In this document: positions 16,713-25,233 of the stretch, piece by piece | Layout: every line of letters begins with the position of its first letter | Numbering within the stretch: the first letter of the stretch is position 1 | Source of the DNA: UBA965 sp040396955 | GTDB taxonomy: Bacteria; Chloroflexota; Chloroflexia; Chloroflexales; Roseiflexaceae | Length of the DNA: 64,000 nt | Direction of reading: 5' to 3' | NCBI GenBank assembly: GCA_040396955.1 | Contig: JBBAWX010000017.1 | Coordinates: 1-64,000, forward strand | Made by a program: the position numbers and the translations under genes | The notes under the pieces: generated by a model | Database searches by the model: none | Told to the model about the DNA's origin: nothing | The model's input: the letters and a program-made list of their open reading frames with translations, nothing else

Positions 16713-17795
16713 TCAATCTGCGCTTGACGGTGGGGGCACAACGGGCGCTTCGGCCCGTACGGTCATGTAGTTGGTAATGGCCGCCGCAACCCCGGCCAAC
16801 GGAATGCCAAACAAAATCCCCCAAGCCCCAGCAACCGCACTACCAATCAAGAGCGCTGCAAATACGAGCAACGGGTGCAACCCGATGACCCGCCCAATGA
16901 GCCGGGGTACGACCACGTTGAACAAGATCTGTTGTACGACGAGCATGACCACCACAAATACCACGATGCGTTCAGGCGCATCAATGAGCGCAATCAGCAC
17001 TGGTGGAATCAGGGCAATGGGCCCGCCTACCACTGGGATGAGCAATAACACGCTTACAATCACCGTGACGAGTGTGATGCTGTTGATGCCGAGCAATGCC
17101 ATCACAATCGCATTGACAATCGCATACATCAGTGAAATCGCAATCTGCGCCCGCATGTACCCACCAAAGGTCTGTACGATGATGTTACCGAATGCCTCGG
17201 CTTCGTCACGCCAATCGGGTGGACAGAGGCGGATGATGCGCTCAAAGAGTCGCGAGCGGTCGTACGCCATGTAAAAACTAAGAATAAAGACGATAATGAT
17301 TTCAAACAGAACCTGTGCTACGCCGCCAGCTAATTCCAACGACTGTTGTAGTGCCGCACTCCCAAGATTGCCGAATTGTGAAAACAAACTCTCGACGCGG
17401 ATGACCGCCTGAATATCGCTTTGAATGCCGATCGTGTGGAGCTGGTGCTGCAGGTGTTCGAGCGAGGCCCAGACAATGGTGAGCCCCGTTGGGAGCGCCA
17501 ACAAGAGTCGATTGATTTGGTCGTAGATAATCGGGATGAGTGCGATGACCCCCGTCACAATGATACTAGCCAATGCTAGGTAGACGATGGGCACCGCCCA
17601 ACTCCGTGGGATGCGTACGTGTTCCGCCCAACCAAAGATGGGCTCGACGATCAGTGCAATTAACCAAGCAATGGCAAACATCAAAATGGGACTAGCGAGT
17701 AACGCCGTGACTCCGGCGAGTTGCTCGACCAAAAACAGCGCAAGCGCGATAATGACCAACCATAATGCGGCATTGCTGAGGCGTGAGTTTGGCAC
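16713..17795 (-). CDS. AI-2E family transporter (PerM/TqsA-like permease)
   Basis: Integral membrane protein of 360 residues with about eight predicted helices. The family pattern is clear: paired N-terminal helices, a long amphipathic extracytoplasmic stretch (about 80-150), then helices ending in the conserved GLHPLLVFAALLIGSAVAGAWGI-like segment. Members export autoinducer-2 or act as ion or small-molecule permeases; the substrate is unknown. The start is GTG at 17795 with AAAGGAA six to seven bases upstream. It lies 18 bases after the polyphosphate kinase stop and is probably co-transcribed with it. Confidence 0.9.
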   Translation of the reverse strand: MPNSRLSNAALWLVIIALALFLVEQLAGVTALLASPILMFAIAWLIALIVEPIFGWAEHVRIPRSWAVPIVYLALASIIVTGVIALIPIIYDQINRLLLALPTGLTIVWASLEHLQHQLHTIGIQSDIQAVIRVESLFSQFGNLGSAALQQSLELAGGVAQVLFEIIIVFILSFYMAYDRSRLFERIIRLCPPDWRDEAEAFGNIIVQTFGGYMRAQIAISLMYAIVNAIVMALLGINSITLVTVIVSVLLLIPVVGGPIALIPPVLIALIDAPERIVVFVVVMLVVQQILFNVVVPRLIGRVIGLHPLLVFAALLIGSAVAGAWGILFGIPLAGVAAAITNYMTVRAEAPVVPPPSSAD

Positions 17796-17813
17796 TCTGT
17801 TCCTTTCTCCGCT

Positions 17814-19928
17814 TTATTCTACCGTCGGCTCATGACAAAAAAACTGCTGGCTGTCGATTGCCGATGTGCCACTGCCGTGGTGCGGGTGACGCCGCCATTC
17901 TCCGGTGCTTTGCAACAGATGCACACGCTCTGTATCGTCAAGATAGATCTGCAACATGCGCTCACGCACCCAGCGTTGCATGCCGACATCGGTAATCGGG
18001 AATAAAGTCTCGACTCGTCGATCCAAGTTGCGTTCCATGAGGTCGGCACTGCCCATGTACAGTACTGGCGCACCGGCGTTGGCAAACCAGTAAATACGAC
18101 TGTGCTCCAAATAACGCCCAATGATGCTCCGTACCCGAATCCGCTCACTCATGCCTGCCACACCCGGGCGTAGACAACACATCCCGCGTACGATTAAATC
18201 GATTTCGACACCCGCCTGCGAGGCCGCATAAAAGTGCTCGATCATGCCAGTGTCGACGAGCGAATTCACCTTGACGATGATGTGCCCGGCACGCCCTGCC
18301 TGCGCATGTGCAATCTCTTGGTCGATGAGGTGACTGAGTTGTTGTCGGATACTCACCGGCGCCACCAACAACGAGCGGTACGACTGATGCCGTGCATAAC
18401 CGGTCAAAAAATTAAAAACATCTGCCACGTCAGCGGTAATGTGATCGTCACTCGTCATGAATCCTAGGTCCGTATAAATACGTGCCGTACTTGCGTTGTA
18501 ATTGCCAGTGCCGAGGTGCGCGTAGCGTTTGAGCATTTCACCTTCACGGCGGATTACAAGGGCCATTTTGGCGTGCGTCTTTAAGTTGGGGACTCCGTAG
18601 ACGACGTGGACGCCAGCGCGTTCGAGGGCTCGGGCCCAGGTAATGTTGTTTTCTTCGTCGAAACGCGCTTTTAACTCGACCAATACGGTCACCTGCTTGT
18701 CGAGATCGCGCGCGCGCATCAGCGCCTTAACAATCGGTGAATTACTACCGACACGGTAGAGTGTCTGCTTGATGGCCAGCACGTCAGGGTCACTCGCCGC
18801 CGCCTCAATAAATTGAATGACCGGTTGGAATGAATCGTACGGGTGGTGCAATAGTACACTCCGTTGCCGGAGTACTGCCCACAAATCGTTGGTCGGTGAG
18901 AGCTCCCGAAAGGCGCTTGGCGTGCGTGGCGTGTCAGGCAGGTCTTTGAGCTCGGAACGGTTGAGTTTGAGGAGTTGCATCAAAATCGACAACCCAAGTT
19001 GCCCCGGAATCTCATATACATCGCCCTCTTCGAGGTGCAGGTTGTGGCGAAGCAACTCGCGGATACGCGTTGGCATACTCGGTTGTACCGCTAAGCGCAC
19101 TACGGCGCCGAAGCGTCGTTGGCGTACCCCTTCCTCGATGGTGTGCAGAAGGTCGTCGGCCTCGTCTTCTTCGATTTCGAAATCCGCATTGCGGGTAATG
19201 CGAAAGGCATGCGCCTCTTGTACCTCCTCAGCGGGGAAGAGGCGGTGTAAGTTGGCCGCAATCACCTGTTCAATCCAGACGAAACAACTGCACTGCTCTT
19301 CACGGAGTGGCGCTGTCACCTGCTGTGTGGCTACCGGCAACGGCACGAGCCGCGGAAGAACGGCGGGTACTTTGATGCGCACAAACCGCTCCCCCACCTC
19401 GTTGCGAATGACTACCGCCAGGTTGAGGCTCAAGTTGGAAATCAGTGGGAACGGGTGGCTGGCATCAAACGCCAGTGGAGTGAGCACCGGCTGGATTTGA
19501 CTGATGAAATACTCGTCGACAATGCTACGCTGTGTGGCGTCAAGCTCCACGTAATCGAGTAACCAGATGCCCTGCTGGCGCAGTTTGGGCATCACGTCGT
19601 TGAGCCAACACTGCCGTTGTACGTTGGTTTGAGCGATGACGCGTTGACGGATACTCTGGAGCTGCTCGGTGGGCGTGAGCCCGTCTGGTGAGGCCGTGAG
19701 TACTCCCGCCCGTTGTTGTTGGCGGAGTCCGGCCACCCGAATCATGAAAAACTCGTCGAGATTGGTGCTCGCAATCGACAAAAACTTGACACGTTCGAGG
19801 AGCGGTACCTCCGTGTTGAGCGCCTCTTCAATGACACGAGCGTTAAAATCAATCCAGCTCTGTTCACGATTGAACAAACGCGATTGTGGTGTGCTCGTAG
19901 AACTTGCATTTCGGCGCATTCGTGTCAT
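17814..19928 (-). CDS. ppk1: Polyphosphate kinase 1
   Basis: Makes polyphosphate from ATP by way of a phosphohistidine intermediate. At 704 residues it has the normal PPK1 length and four domains: the N domain (LFNREQSWIDFNARVIEEA), the head domain, and two phospholipase-D-like C domains. The autophosphorylated histidine is in YAHLGTGNYN, and a second conserved region reads MGSADLMERNLDRRVE. The ATG at 19928 has a weak Shine-Dalgarno sequence; a second ATG three codons in is an alternative. It is followed closely by the AI-2E family permease. Confidence 0.97.
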   Translation of the reverse strand: MTRMRRNASSTSTPQSRLFNREQSWIDFNARVIEEALNTEVPLLERVKFLSIASTNLDEFFMIRVAGLRQQQRAGVLTASPDGLTPTEQLQSIRQRVIAQTNVQRQCWLNDVMPKLRQQGIWLLDYVELDATQRSIVDEYFISQIQPVLTPLAFDASHPFPLISNLSLNLAVVIRNEVGERFVRIKVPAVLPRLVPLPVATQQVTAPLREEQCSCFVWIEQVIAANLHRLFPAEEVQEAHAFRITRNADFEIEEDEADDLLHTIEEGVRQRRFGAVVRLAVQPSMPTRIRELLRHNLHLEEGDVYEIPGQLGLSILMQLLKLNRSELKDLPDTPRTPSAFRELSPTNDLWAVLRQRSVLLHHPYDSFQPVIQFIEAAASDPDVLAIKQTLYRVGSNSPIVKALMRARDLDKQVTVLVELKARFDEENNITWARALERAGVHVVYGVPNLKTHAKMALVIRREGEMLKRYAHLGTGNYNASTARIYTDLGFMTSDDHITADVADVFNFLTGYARHQSYRSLLVAPVSIRQQLSHLIDQEIAHAQAGRAGHIIVKVNSLVDTGMIEHFYAASQAGVEIDLIVRGMCCLRPGVAGMSERIRVRSIIGRYLEHSRIYWFANAGAPVLYMGSADLMERNLDRRVETLFPITDVGMQRWVRERMLQIYLDDTERVHLLQSTGEWRRHPHHGSGTSAIDSQQFFCHEPTVE

Positions 19929-20064
19929 GGTCGGCTCGCATGTGTGCTAAATAAACCATCATGCATACATCATAATACAAAAGCGCCCCTTTTCTCGTGG
20001 GACGTGTTTAACCATGGGTTATGCGTGCGTGTCAGTTGTGTTAATTCATGCGCATGGCATCAGT

Positions 20065-20613
20065 TCAACATTTCTCAAACACGAAAAGATTGTTCAATCC
20101 AAGCTGGAATCGCTGATGTCGTATGAGGCGAAAGTGTGGCGCACAAAACAATGCATGCGTCTCACTCGGTAAAAATCCATAGTGCTGGTGGAGTGACATG
20201 GCGTCAATGACGCGGAGCCATTGCAATACGACGAGTATGGCATCGACGAGCGGCGACGGCACCGTGATGATGACTCGTCCACCGGGTTTGAGGCAGGCTG
20301 AGCAGTACTCGACTAGCTGCTGCTGGGCGTCACGTGGGATGTGTTCGAGGACTGCAAGCATGGTGATACAGTCAAACGATGCGGCCGGGAATTGTGTGTC
20401 AGGCACCGTGCCATGCATCAATGTGTAGTTGCCGATGGTTACCTGCTCAGTAATGTCGGGGTCGATCCCTATACCACGCAAGATGTGCGTGCTGAGCGTC
20501 TCAAAAAGCACCCCATCCGCACTGCCAATGTCGAGTAAGGTGGCGCCATTGGGAACATACGAACGCGCTACGGCAATGCGCCGCCGTTGCAAATAAAAAT
20601 CCATGTATTTCAT
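20065..20613 (-). CDS. Class I SAM-dependent methyltransferase
   Basis: Small methyltransferase of 182 residues. Motif I is LLDIGSADG near residue 26, the acidic end of strand 2 is GIGIDPD, strand 4 is FDCITMLAVLEHIP and the post-motif is CLKPGGRVIITVPSP. This is the Methyltransf_11/UbiE type, shorter than usual at the C-terminus. No clear ribosome-binding site precedes the ATG, but no better start exists. A TATAAT reading leftward at 20672-20677, in the context CGGTATAATC, probably drives it. The substrate is unknown. Confidence 0.8.
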   Translation of the reverse strand: MKYMDFYLQRRRIAVARSYVPNGATLLDIGSADGVLFETLSTHILRGIGIDPDITEQVTIGNYTLMHGTVPDTQFPAASFDCITMLAVLEHIPRDAQQQLVEYCSACLKPGGRVIITVPSPLVDAILVVLQWLRVIDAMSLHQHYGFLPSETHALFCAPHFRLIRHQRFQLGLNNLFVFEKC

Positions 20614-20671
20614 GAAGTACGGTACCCAACACTATGCAGGCAACCAACTTGTTCGGTGCGTGTCAGGCTAG

Positions 20672-20677
20672 ATTATA
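20672..20677 (-). promoter_or_regulatory. Probable -10 box of the methyltransferase gene
   Basis: Reading leftward, TATAAT in the context CGGTATAATC, 59 bases before the ATG. No recognisable -35. The surrounding 20614-20790 is AT-rich and otherwise shows nothing I can name. Confidence 0.4.
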
Positions 20678-20794
20678 CCGAAAGCGCTCCTTTATTACAC
20701 ACAGTTTCATCTGTTTCGTAGATGGTTCTAGATAATTGTCATGAAAAGGTCAATTTTTATGGTGAATGTAAATGAATTGTAAAGAAACGCAAAT

Positions 20795-20828
20795 CCCTCC
20801 CATGAGTCAATGACGACCCATGGGAGGG
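20795..20828 (-). terminator. Rho-independent terminator of the Gfo/Idh/MocA gene
   Basis: Perfect 10-bp stem (20795-20804 with 20819-20828) and a 14-base loop, starting 27 bases past the stop of the oxidoreductase gene. On the minus strand a T-rich stretch (ATTTGCGTTTCTTT) follows. Confidence 0.75.
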
Positions 20829-20854
20829 CACGGTGAGAGATGTGCGTGGTTGAT

Positions 20855-21928
20855 TTACAGGGTGATTTCGCGGCGTTCGGCGGCCGATTTGTAGGTCGCC
20901 TCGAGCAGGCGCAGGATGGCGAGCCCATCATCGCCAGTGGCCACCGGCGTGCCTTCGCCCCGTATTGTGTCGACGAAGCGGCGATGAACCTGAGTCCACG
21001 CTGGTTCGGCCAACTGTGGTAGCGCCGGTGTGACTTCGATCGGGTTGCCGTTGTCGTCGGCGTACATGCGCAGGGGTTTGTCGGTGCCGTACAGTGTGGG
21101 GAAGAAGTCAAAGCCGGCTTGGCTGCCTGCAATCTGGATGCGTTCTTCGTTTTGACCATAAAACGCCCAGGTAACTTCGATGGTGACCAGCCCGCCATCG
21201 GCGAGGCGCAGATGCAAGGCGGCTAGATCGTCGACGTCGAAGGTGCCATCCATGACGCGGTCCGATCCCCAACCACCAAGGCCGCGGCGTTGTGGTCCAT
21301 GCACGGCTTGGACTTCCCCACGGATAGCTGCGACTTTGGGTTCGCCGAGGATGTGCAAGACCATGTCGAGCATGTGCACGCCGATGTCGAGCAGTGCGCC
21401 TCCGCCTGCCAATTCACGTCGGGTGAACCAGCTCCCAAAGCCGGGGATGCCGGCACGCCGAATCATCCGCCCACTGGCATAACTGATGGTGCCTAGCGTG
21501 CCATTTGCGACCTTTTGGCGCATATACTGGACTTCGGCACGTGGGCGATTGCTCATGTTGATGGCCAAAACACGCCCTTCAGCATGGGCGGTGGCCACCA
21601 TTTCTTCGCCTTGCGCTACGGTCATGGCGAGGGGTTTCTCACAGAGGACATGCTTGCCTGCCTTGAGTGCTGCAATCGTGACCTCGGCATGGAGCGCGTT
21701 GGGGAGCGCTACAGTGACAGCATCGATGTCGGGATTGCGCAACAATTCGCGCCAATCTTGGTAGACCTGCGCAATGCCCTGGCTATGTGCGAGGCTTGTG
21801 GCCCGTTCCTTGTTGGTGTCGCACACGGCGACCACACTGCCGTGTGGGTGGCGTTTGATACCGGGGATGTGACCGTGCATGGCAATGGCCCCGGCTCCAA
21901 TAATCCCGACGCGGACTGGATTACTCAT
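20855..21928 (-). CDS. Gfo/Idh/MocA family NAD(P)-dependent oxidoreductase
   Basis: Sugar or inositol-type dehydrogenase of 357 residues. The N-terminal Rossmann fold has VGIIGAGAIAMHGHIPG, AVCDTN and the family signature HVLCEKPLAMT near residue 95. The C-terminal alpha/beta substrate domain contains GGGALLDIGVHMLDMVLHI, where Asp and His of the D-x3-H motif form part of the active site. Substrates of this family include glucose, inositol and amino sugars; none can be chosen here. It stands alone with its own terminator. Confidence 0.92.
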   Translation of the reverse strand: MSNPVRVGIIGAGAIAMHGHIPGIKRHPHGSVVAVCDTNKERATSLAHSQGIAQVYQDWRELLRNPDIDAVTVALPNALHAEVTIAALKAGKHVLCEKPLAMTVAQGEEMVATAHAEGRVLAINMSNRPRAEVQYMRQKVANGTLGTISYASGRMIRRAGIPGFGSWFTRRELAGGGALLDIGVHMLDMVLHILGEPKVAAIRGEVQAVHGPQRRGLGGWGSDRVMDGTFDVDDLAALHLRLADGGLVTIEVTWAFYGQNEERIQIAGSQAGFDFFPTLYGTDKPLRMYADDNGNPIEVTPALPQLAEPAWTQVHRRFVDTIRGEGTPVATGDDGLAILRLLEATYKSAAERREITL

Positions 21929-22020
21929 GGGAGGATACTCCTTTGTGAACTCCGAACGCTATCGATAGCATAGCACAGCTTGTGCCGATATTTGCCGTCG
22001 GATGCAGTCGGCGAACTTGG

Positions 22021-22026
22021 TATAAT
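22021..22026 (+). promoter_or_regulatory. Probable -10 box of the cyclophilin operon
   Basis: TATAAT in the context TGGTATAATACC, 43 bases before the cyclophilin ATG. No good -35 at normal spacing. Confidence 0.5.
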
Positions 22027-22068
22027 ACCTCTGCAAAGTGCAGAGCATACAAGGGGAGATGTTGTTTC

Positions 22069-22569
22069 ATGAACAAGCCACAATGGCCGAATGCGCCTGA
22101 AATGCAAATCGACGTTACCAAAAAATACACCGCAACCATGAGTACCTCACGTGGTGAAATCATCGTCGAATTGGCTGCCGATCAGGCACCCAAGACGGTC
22201 AATAACTTTGTCTTTTTGGCCCGTAACGGTTTCTACGACGGCACCATCTTCCATCGTGTGATTGCCGGCTTCATGACACAGGGTGGTGATCCCACCGGTA
22301 CTGGACGTGGTGGTCCTGGCTACAAATTTGCTGACGAATTTGCTGGCAACACGTTGAAGCACGGTCCCGGCGCATTGTCGATGGCCAATGCTGGCCCCAA
22401 CACCAACGGGAGTCAGTTCTTTTTGGTGCATACCCGTGAGCAGACCCAGCATCTCGATGGGCGTCACACCGTGTTTGGTTTGACGACGGCCGGCCTCGAC
22501 GTAATCTTGGCCATTCGTCAGGGTGATGAACTCATGAAGGTGACCATTACCGAAGCCGACAAGGTCTAA
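22069..22569 (+). CDS. Cyclophilin-type peptidyl-prolyl cis-trans isomerase
   Basis: Cytoplasmic proline isomerase of 166 residues that speeds protein folding. The cyclophilin fold is complete: TIFHRVIAGFMTQGGD with the catalytic Arg, then GALSMANAGPNTNGSQFF and HLDGRHTVFG. No signal peptide is present. The frame opens earlier at 21982, but AAGGGGAG ten bases before the ATG at 22069 and the -10 box at 22021 rule that out. It is the first gene of an apparent operon with an acyltransferase four bases downstream. A second, divergent cyclophilin lies at 35908. Confidence 0.95.
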   Translation: MNKPQWPNAPEMQIDVTKKYTATMSTSRGEIIVELAADQAPKTVNNFVFLARNGFYDGTIFHRVIAGFMTQGGDPTGTGRGGPGYKFADEFAGNTLKHGPGALSMANAGPNTNGSQFFLVHTREQTQHLDGRHTVFGLTTAGLDVILAIRQGDELMKVTITEADKV

Positions 22570-22573
22570 CCGA

Positions 22574-23101
22574 GTGCAGCTCGGTTCGACACACACGCGC
22601 CATGCACGCTTGACACGCCACCCGTCACCGGGGCCACACAACAGCCTCTACTACTTCCCACAGGTGACGGGTGGCATGCTCCGGGTGGCGTGGCATGCCG
22701 TCGTCATCCAAGTGGCGCGTTATACCCCTTGGGTGACCGTCAAACGCCACCTCTATCGCCTACTCGGGGTCACCATTGGCCCTTACACGGCGGTCGGGTT
22801 GATGGTCATGTTGGATATTTTTTTCCCCCAAGATATTACGATTGGTCAAGATACCATCATCGGTTATCAGTCGACCATTTTGTGCCACGAGTTTTTACGC
22901 CATGAATGGCGGCGTGGGCCGGTGGTCATTGGTAACGATGTCATGATTGGCGCCAATACGACGATTTTGCCAGGGGTGGTAATCGGCGATGGTGCCGTGG
23001 TGTCGGCGGGGAGTTTGGTGAATCGTGACGTGCCAGCAGGTGCGGTGGTGGGCGGCGTGCCCATCCGCATCATCAGTGCAAAGGGTGACGCGCATGAATA
23101 A
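22574..23101 (+). CDS. Left-handed beta-helix acyltransferase (hexapeptide repeat, LbH family)
   Basis: Probable O-acetyltransferase of 175 residues. A hydrophobic N-terminal part is followed by hexapeptide turns (IGPYTAVG, ITIGQDTIIGYQ, VVIGNDVMIGANTTILPGVVIGDGAVVSAGSLV) closing with the DVPAGAVVGGVP that is typical of the family. A catalytic-type His is in ILCHEFLRHEW. The start is GTG at 22574, four bases after the cyclophilin stop. It overlaps the DUF1405 gene by eight bases. A role in modifying surface sugars is plausible but unproven. Confidence 0.85.
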   Translation: MQLGSTHTRHARLTRHPSPGPHNSLYYFPQVTGGMLRVAWHAVVIQVARYTPWVTVKRHLYRLLGVTIGPYTAVGLMVMLDIFFPQDITIGQDTIIGYQSTILCHEFLRHEWRRGPVVIGNDVMIGANTTILPGVVIGDGAVVSAGSLVNRDVPAGAVVGGVPIRIISAKGDAHE

Positions 23102-23732
23102 TGTTTGGCAGTGGAGCGAATGGTCACTCCGGCGTTTGATGGCTCTCATCAATGAGGTGCCGGTTGTTTTTTGGGCGTGTATGCTGGCCGATGTCGCCGG
23201 TTTCCTCATTGGCACAGTAATCTGGTATGGCCCACAGTTGTTGCGTGCGCCGTGGTGGGCCTGGCCTTTTATTCCAGATTGCCCACTGGCCGCCCTCTTT
23301 GGGATGATCGCCTTCATCCGTCTGCGTCAAGGGGCGGCCCCCGACTGGTTGACTGCGTTGGCCAGCCTGTCGTGCATCAAATACGGCATCTGGACGATTT
23401 TGTTTTGGGGCACCAAATGGCTGGCAACCGGTGAAGTGCTCCCCGTCGAAATCGCTCTCGTGGTGGTGCACTTGGCCATGGCTGGGCAGGGTTTGTTGCT
23501 CTGGCCGGCACTCCTCGAAGTGCCACTCTCCATGCGTTTTGTGGCAATAGCCTGGTTGGCGTTGGCCGTGTTCGTCGATTACACCTTCGGTCATCACCCC
23601 ATGCTGGCCGTCGGCGTATCGCCCATGTTGGCGGGAAGCTGGGCTGCCGGGTTGACGTTGTTGTTGGCACTCGCCATGTGGTTGTTGCAGGTGCGCCCTA
23701 CGCTGGCAGGAGCCATGGCTCAACCAAGCTGA
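23094..23732 (+). CDS. DUF1405 family membrane protein (YpjA-like)
   Basis: Integral membrane protein of 212 residues with about six predicted helices. The spacing of conserved segments (FWACMLADVAGFLIGTVIWYG, PDCPLAALFGMIAF, KYGIWTILFWGTKWL, HLAMAGQGLLLWP) matches DUF1405 proteins of Bacillus and Chloroflexi, whose function is not known. The ATG at 23094 overlaps the end of the acyltransferase gene and has AAGGGTG upstream, so the longer open frame from 23025 is not used. Its stop lies inside the end of the converging carboxypeptidase gene (23698-23732). Confidence 0.8.
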   Translation: MNNVWQWSEWSLRRLMALINEVPVVFWACMLADVAGFLIGTVIWYGPQLLRAPWWAWPFIPDCPLAALFGMIAFIRLRQGAAPDWLTALASLSCIKYGIWTILFWGTKWLATGEVLPVEIALVVVHLAMAGQGLLLWPALLEVPLSMRFVAIAWLALAVFVDYTFGHHPMLAVGVSPMLAGSWAAGLTLLLALAMWLLQVRPTLAGAMAQPS

Positions 23733-24744
23733 TGTGCTGTTGGTCGCAGTCGATTCGCATCTGCGCGCCGAGCGGCAAGATGACCTGTGGCTCGGTGTGA
23801 CCGACATCAAAATGCGTCACGATGGGGAGTTGTTTGGCTCCCCATTCGTCGCGCACGACTTTGAGGATTTCGTTGTCGAGCGTCAGTTGTTCGGTCAATG
23901 AAAAGCCGTATGGACGGCCAATAAGCAGTGCCGAAATGTTGGCGAATACCCCCTGGAGCCCGTAGCTCCGTAGCCAACGGGCGATTTCGCTGATGGGTGG
24001 TTTTTCTTCGGAGGTCTCCAAAAAAAGCACCTTGTGGTGCCAAAAATCCGTGGTGGGCCAGTAACGGCTCCCTTTCAACCATTCGAGCACCTCAATACAC
24101 CCACCGTAGAGTTGCCCCTGCACCACTCCACTCCCTTGCAAAAACTGCCAACCGCGGCTTAATTGTGCCGGCGCTGGGCGGTTGGGACGACTACGCTCTT
24201 CCCAAGGCCCGTAGCCGTCGCTGTAATGGCTCGCAGCTCGGTAGACAAGGGTGTCGCTGGGCGCAAAGAGCATTTGATGGAGGTGTTGCCGGTGGCTCGC
24301 TGGTAGGTAGGGCAACTGGGCAATCCCCGCCATGATGCTTGGCCCGTACAGCGTGATCATGCCGAGTTGGTTGAACGTGCTGAGTAGGGTGGTGGTGTCG
24401 GAGAAGCCGAGGAGTATTTTGGGGTTGCGCCGAATCAGCGCCTCGTCGATGTACGGCAAGATGCGCAGACTGTCGTCACCACCGATGCTGGCAAAAACGG
24501 CCCGTACACTGTCGTCGCCAAAGGCGTGATTGATGTCGGCTGCGCGTTGCTCGGGATGGCGATAGAGGACATCGGCCGGCATGCGCGCCGTCGGGTATTC
24601 CCGGATGCGCAACCCCCAGCCCTGTAAGACGGCAAGCCCCTGCTCGAAGATGTGCGGGTAGACACTCGGCCCGCCCCACGAGGGCGATACGATGGCCACC
24701 GTGTCGCCCGGTTTGAGTGCCCGCGGTTTGCGCATCTGTGCCAT
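23698..24744 (-). CDS. S66 family LD-carboxypeptidase-like protein (MccF-like)
   Basis: Serine peptidase of 348 residues. LD-carboxypeptidases cut the L-Lys/D-Ala bond of muropeptides; MccF members instead clear peptide-nucleotide toxins. The nucleophile Ser lies in LLGFSDTTTLL near residue 114, and the His of the Ser-Glu-His triad is in IVTHFDVGHTEPQ near the C-terminus. No signal peptide is seen, so it acts in the cytoplasm. The ATG at 24744 with AGAGAGG upstream is preferred over the earlier frame opening at 24804. It overlaps the converging DUF1405 gene by 35 bases at the 3' end. Confidence 0.88.
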   Translation of the reverse strand: MAQMRKPRALKPGDTVAIVSPSWGGPSVYPHIFEQGLAVLQGWGLRIREYPTARMPADVLYRHPEQRAADINHAFGDDSVRAVFASIGGDDSLRILPYIDEALIRRNPKILLGFSDTTTLLSTFNQLGMITLYGPSIMAGIAQLPYLPASHRQHLHQMLFAPSDTLVYRAASHYSDGYGPWEERSRPNRPAPAQLSRGWQFLQGSGVVQGQLYGGCIEVLEWLKGSRYWPTTDFWHHKVLFLETSEEKPPISEIARWLRSYGLQGVFANISALLIGRPYGFSLTEQLTLDNEILKVVRDEWGAKQLPIVTHFDVGHTEPQVILPLGAQMRIDCDQQHISLVEPWLLPA

Positions 24745-24816
24745 GTGACCACCTCTCTCCCGACAACCGAACAAATCACCCCGCATTCGCACAGGGTGCG
24801 TCATGCGAGGTGCGTG

Positions 24817-24905
24817 TGGCGGGAAGGGAGAGATTCGAACTCTCGAGGGCTTATCACCCTACTCGTTTTCGAGACGAGCACGTTCAACCGCTCCGTCACC
24901 TTCCC
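24817..24905 (-). tRNA. tRNA-Ser (anticodon CGA)
   Basis: On the minus strand GGGAAGG pairs with CCTTCCC as the acceptor stem, followed by discriminator G and an encoded CCA. The anticodon arm is CTCGT-CTCGAAA-ACGAG, giving anticodon CGA (codon UCG). A long variable arm (AGGGTGATAAGCCCT) and a GAGAG/TTCGAAT/CTCTC T arm confirm a class II serine tRNA. Length 89 bases including CCA. Confidence 0.96.
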
Positions 24906-24914
24906 GAGTGGTAT

Positions 24915-24945
24915 AAAAAGCGGCTGACGCCTCGGCGTCAGCCGC
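24915..24945 (-). terminator. Terminator between tRNA-Arg and tRNA-Ser
   Basis: Perfect 11-bp stem (24920-24930 with 24935-24945), CGAG tetraloop and TTTTT on the minus strand. It lies just downstream of tRNA-Arg, so the following tRNA-Ser probably has its own promoter or depends on read-through. Confidence 0.88.
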
Positions 24946-24951
24946 CACTGG

Positions 24952-25028
24952 TGGCGACTCTGGCGCGACTCGAACGCGCGACCTCTTCCTCCGCAGGGAA
25001 GCGCTCTAATCCACTGAGCTACAGAGTC
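24952..25028 (-). tRNA. tRNA-Arg (anticodon GCG)
   Basis: On the minus strand the acceptor GACTCTG pairs with CAGAGTC, followed by G and an encoded CCA. The D arm is GCTC...GAGC, the anticodon arm CTTCC-CTGCGGA-GGAAG and the T arm GCGCG-TTCGAGT-CGCGC. The anticodon reads GCG, which decodes CGC and by wobble CGU. Most bacteria read these codons with an A34 (inosine) tRNA-Arg ACG, so a G34 species is unusual. Length 77 bases including CCA. Confidence 0.93.
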
Positions 25029-25233
25029 ACAACAACAGGAACTACTTTAGCATGTTTTGCGGTAAATTGCAAATCTGATTTTGGTCGGTCTTCGTGTGTG
25101 TGTGCCTAGACGAGCTAGTGCCCAATTGTAATCTTTTTGTTGTCTCGCCCTCTTCCATCTGGGGGTGATTGTGCTATTATGACAGTATTGTGTTACATCT
25201 TGATGACAGCCGCAAACCAGAGATGACGAAACC

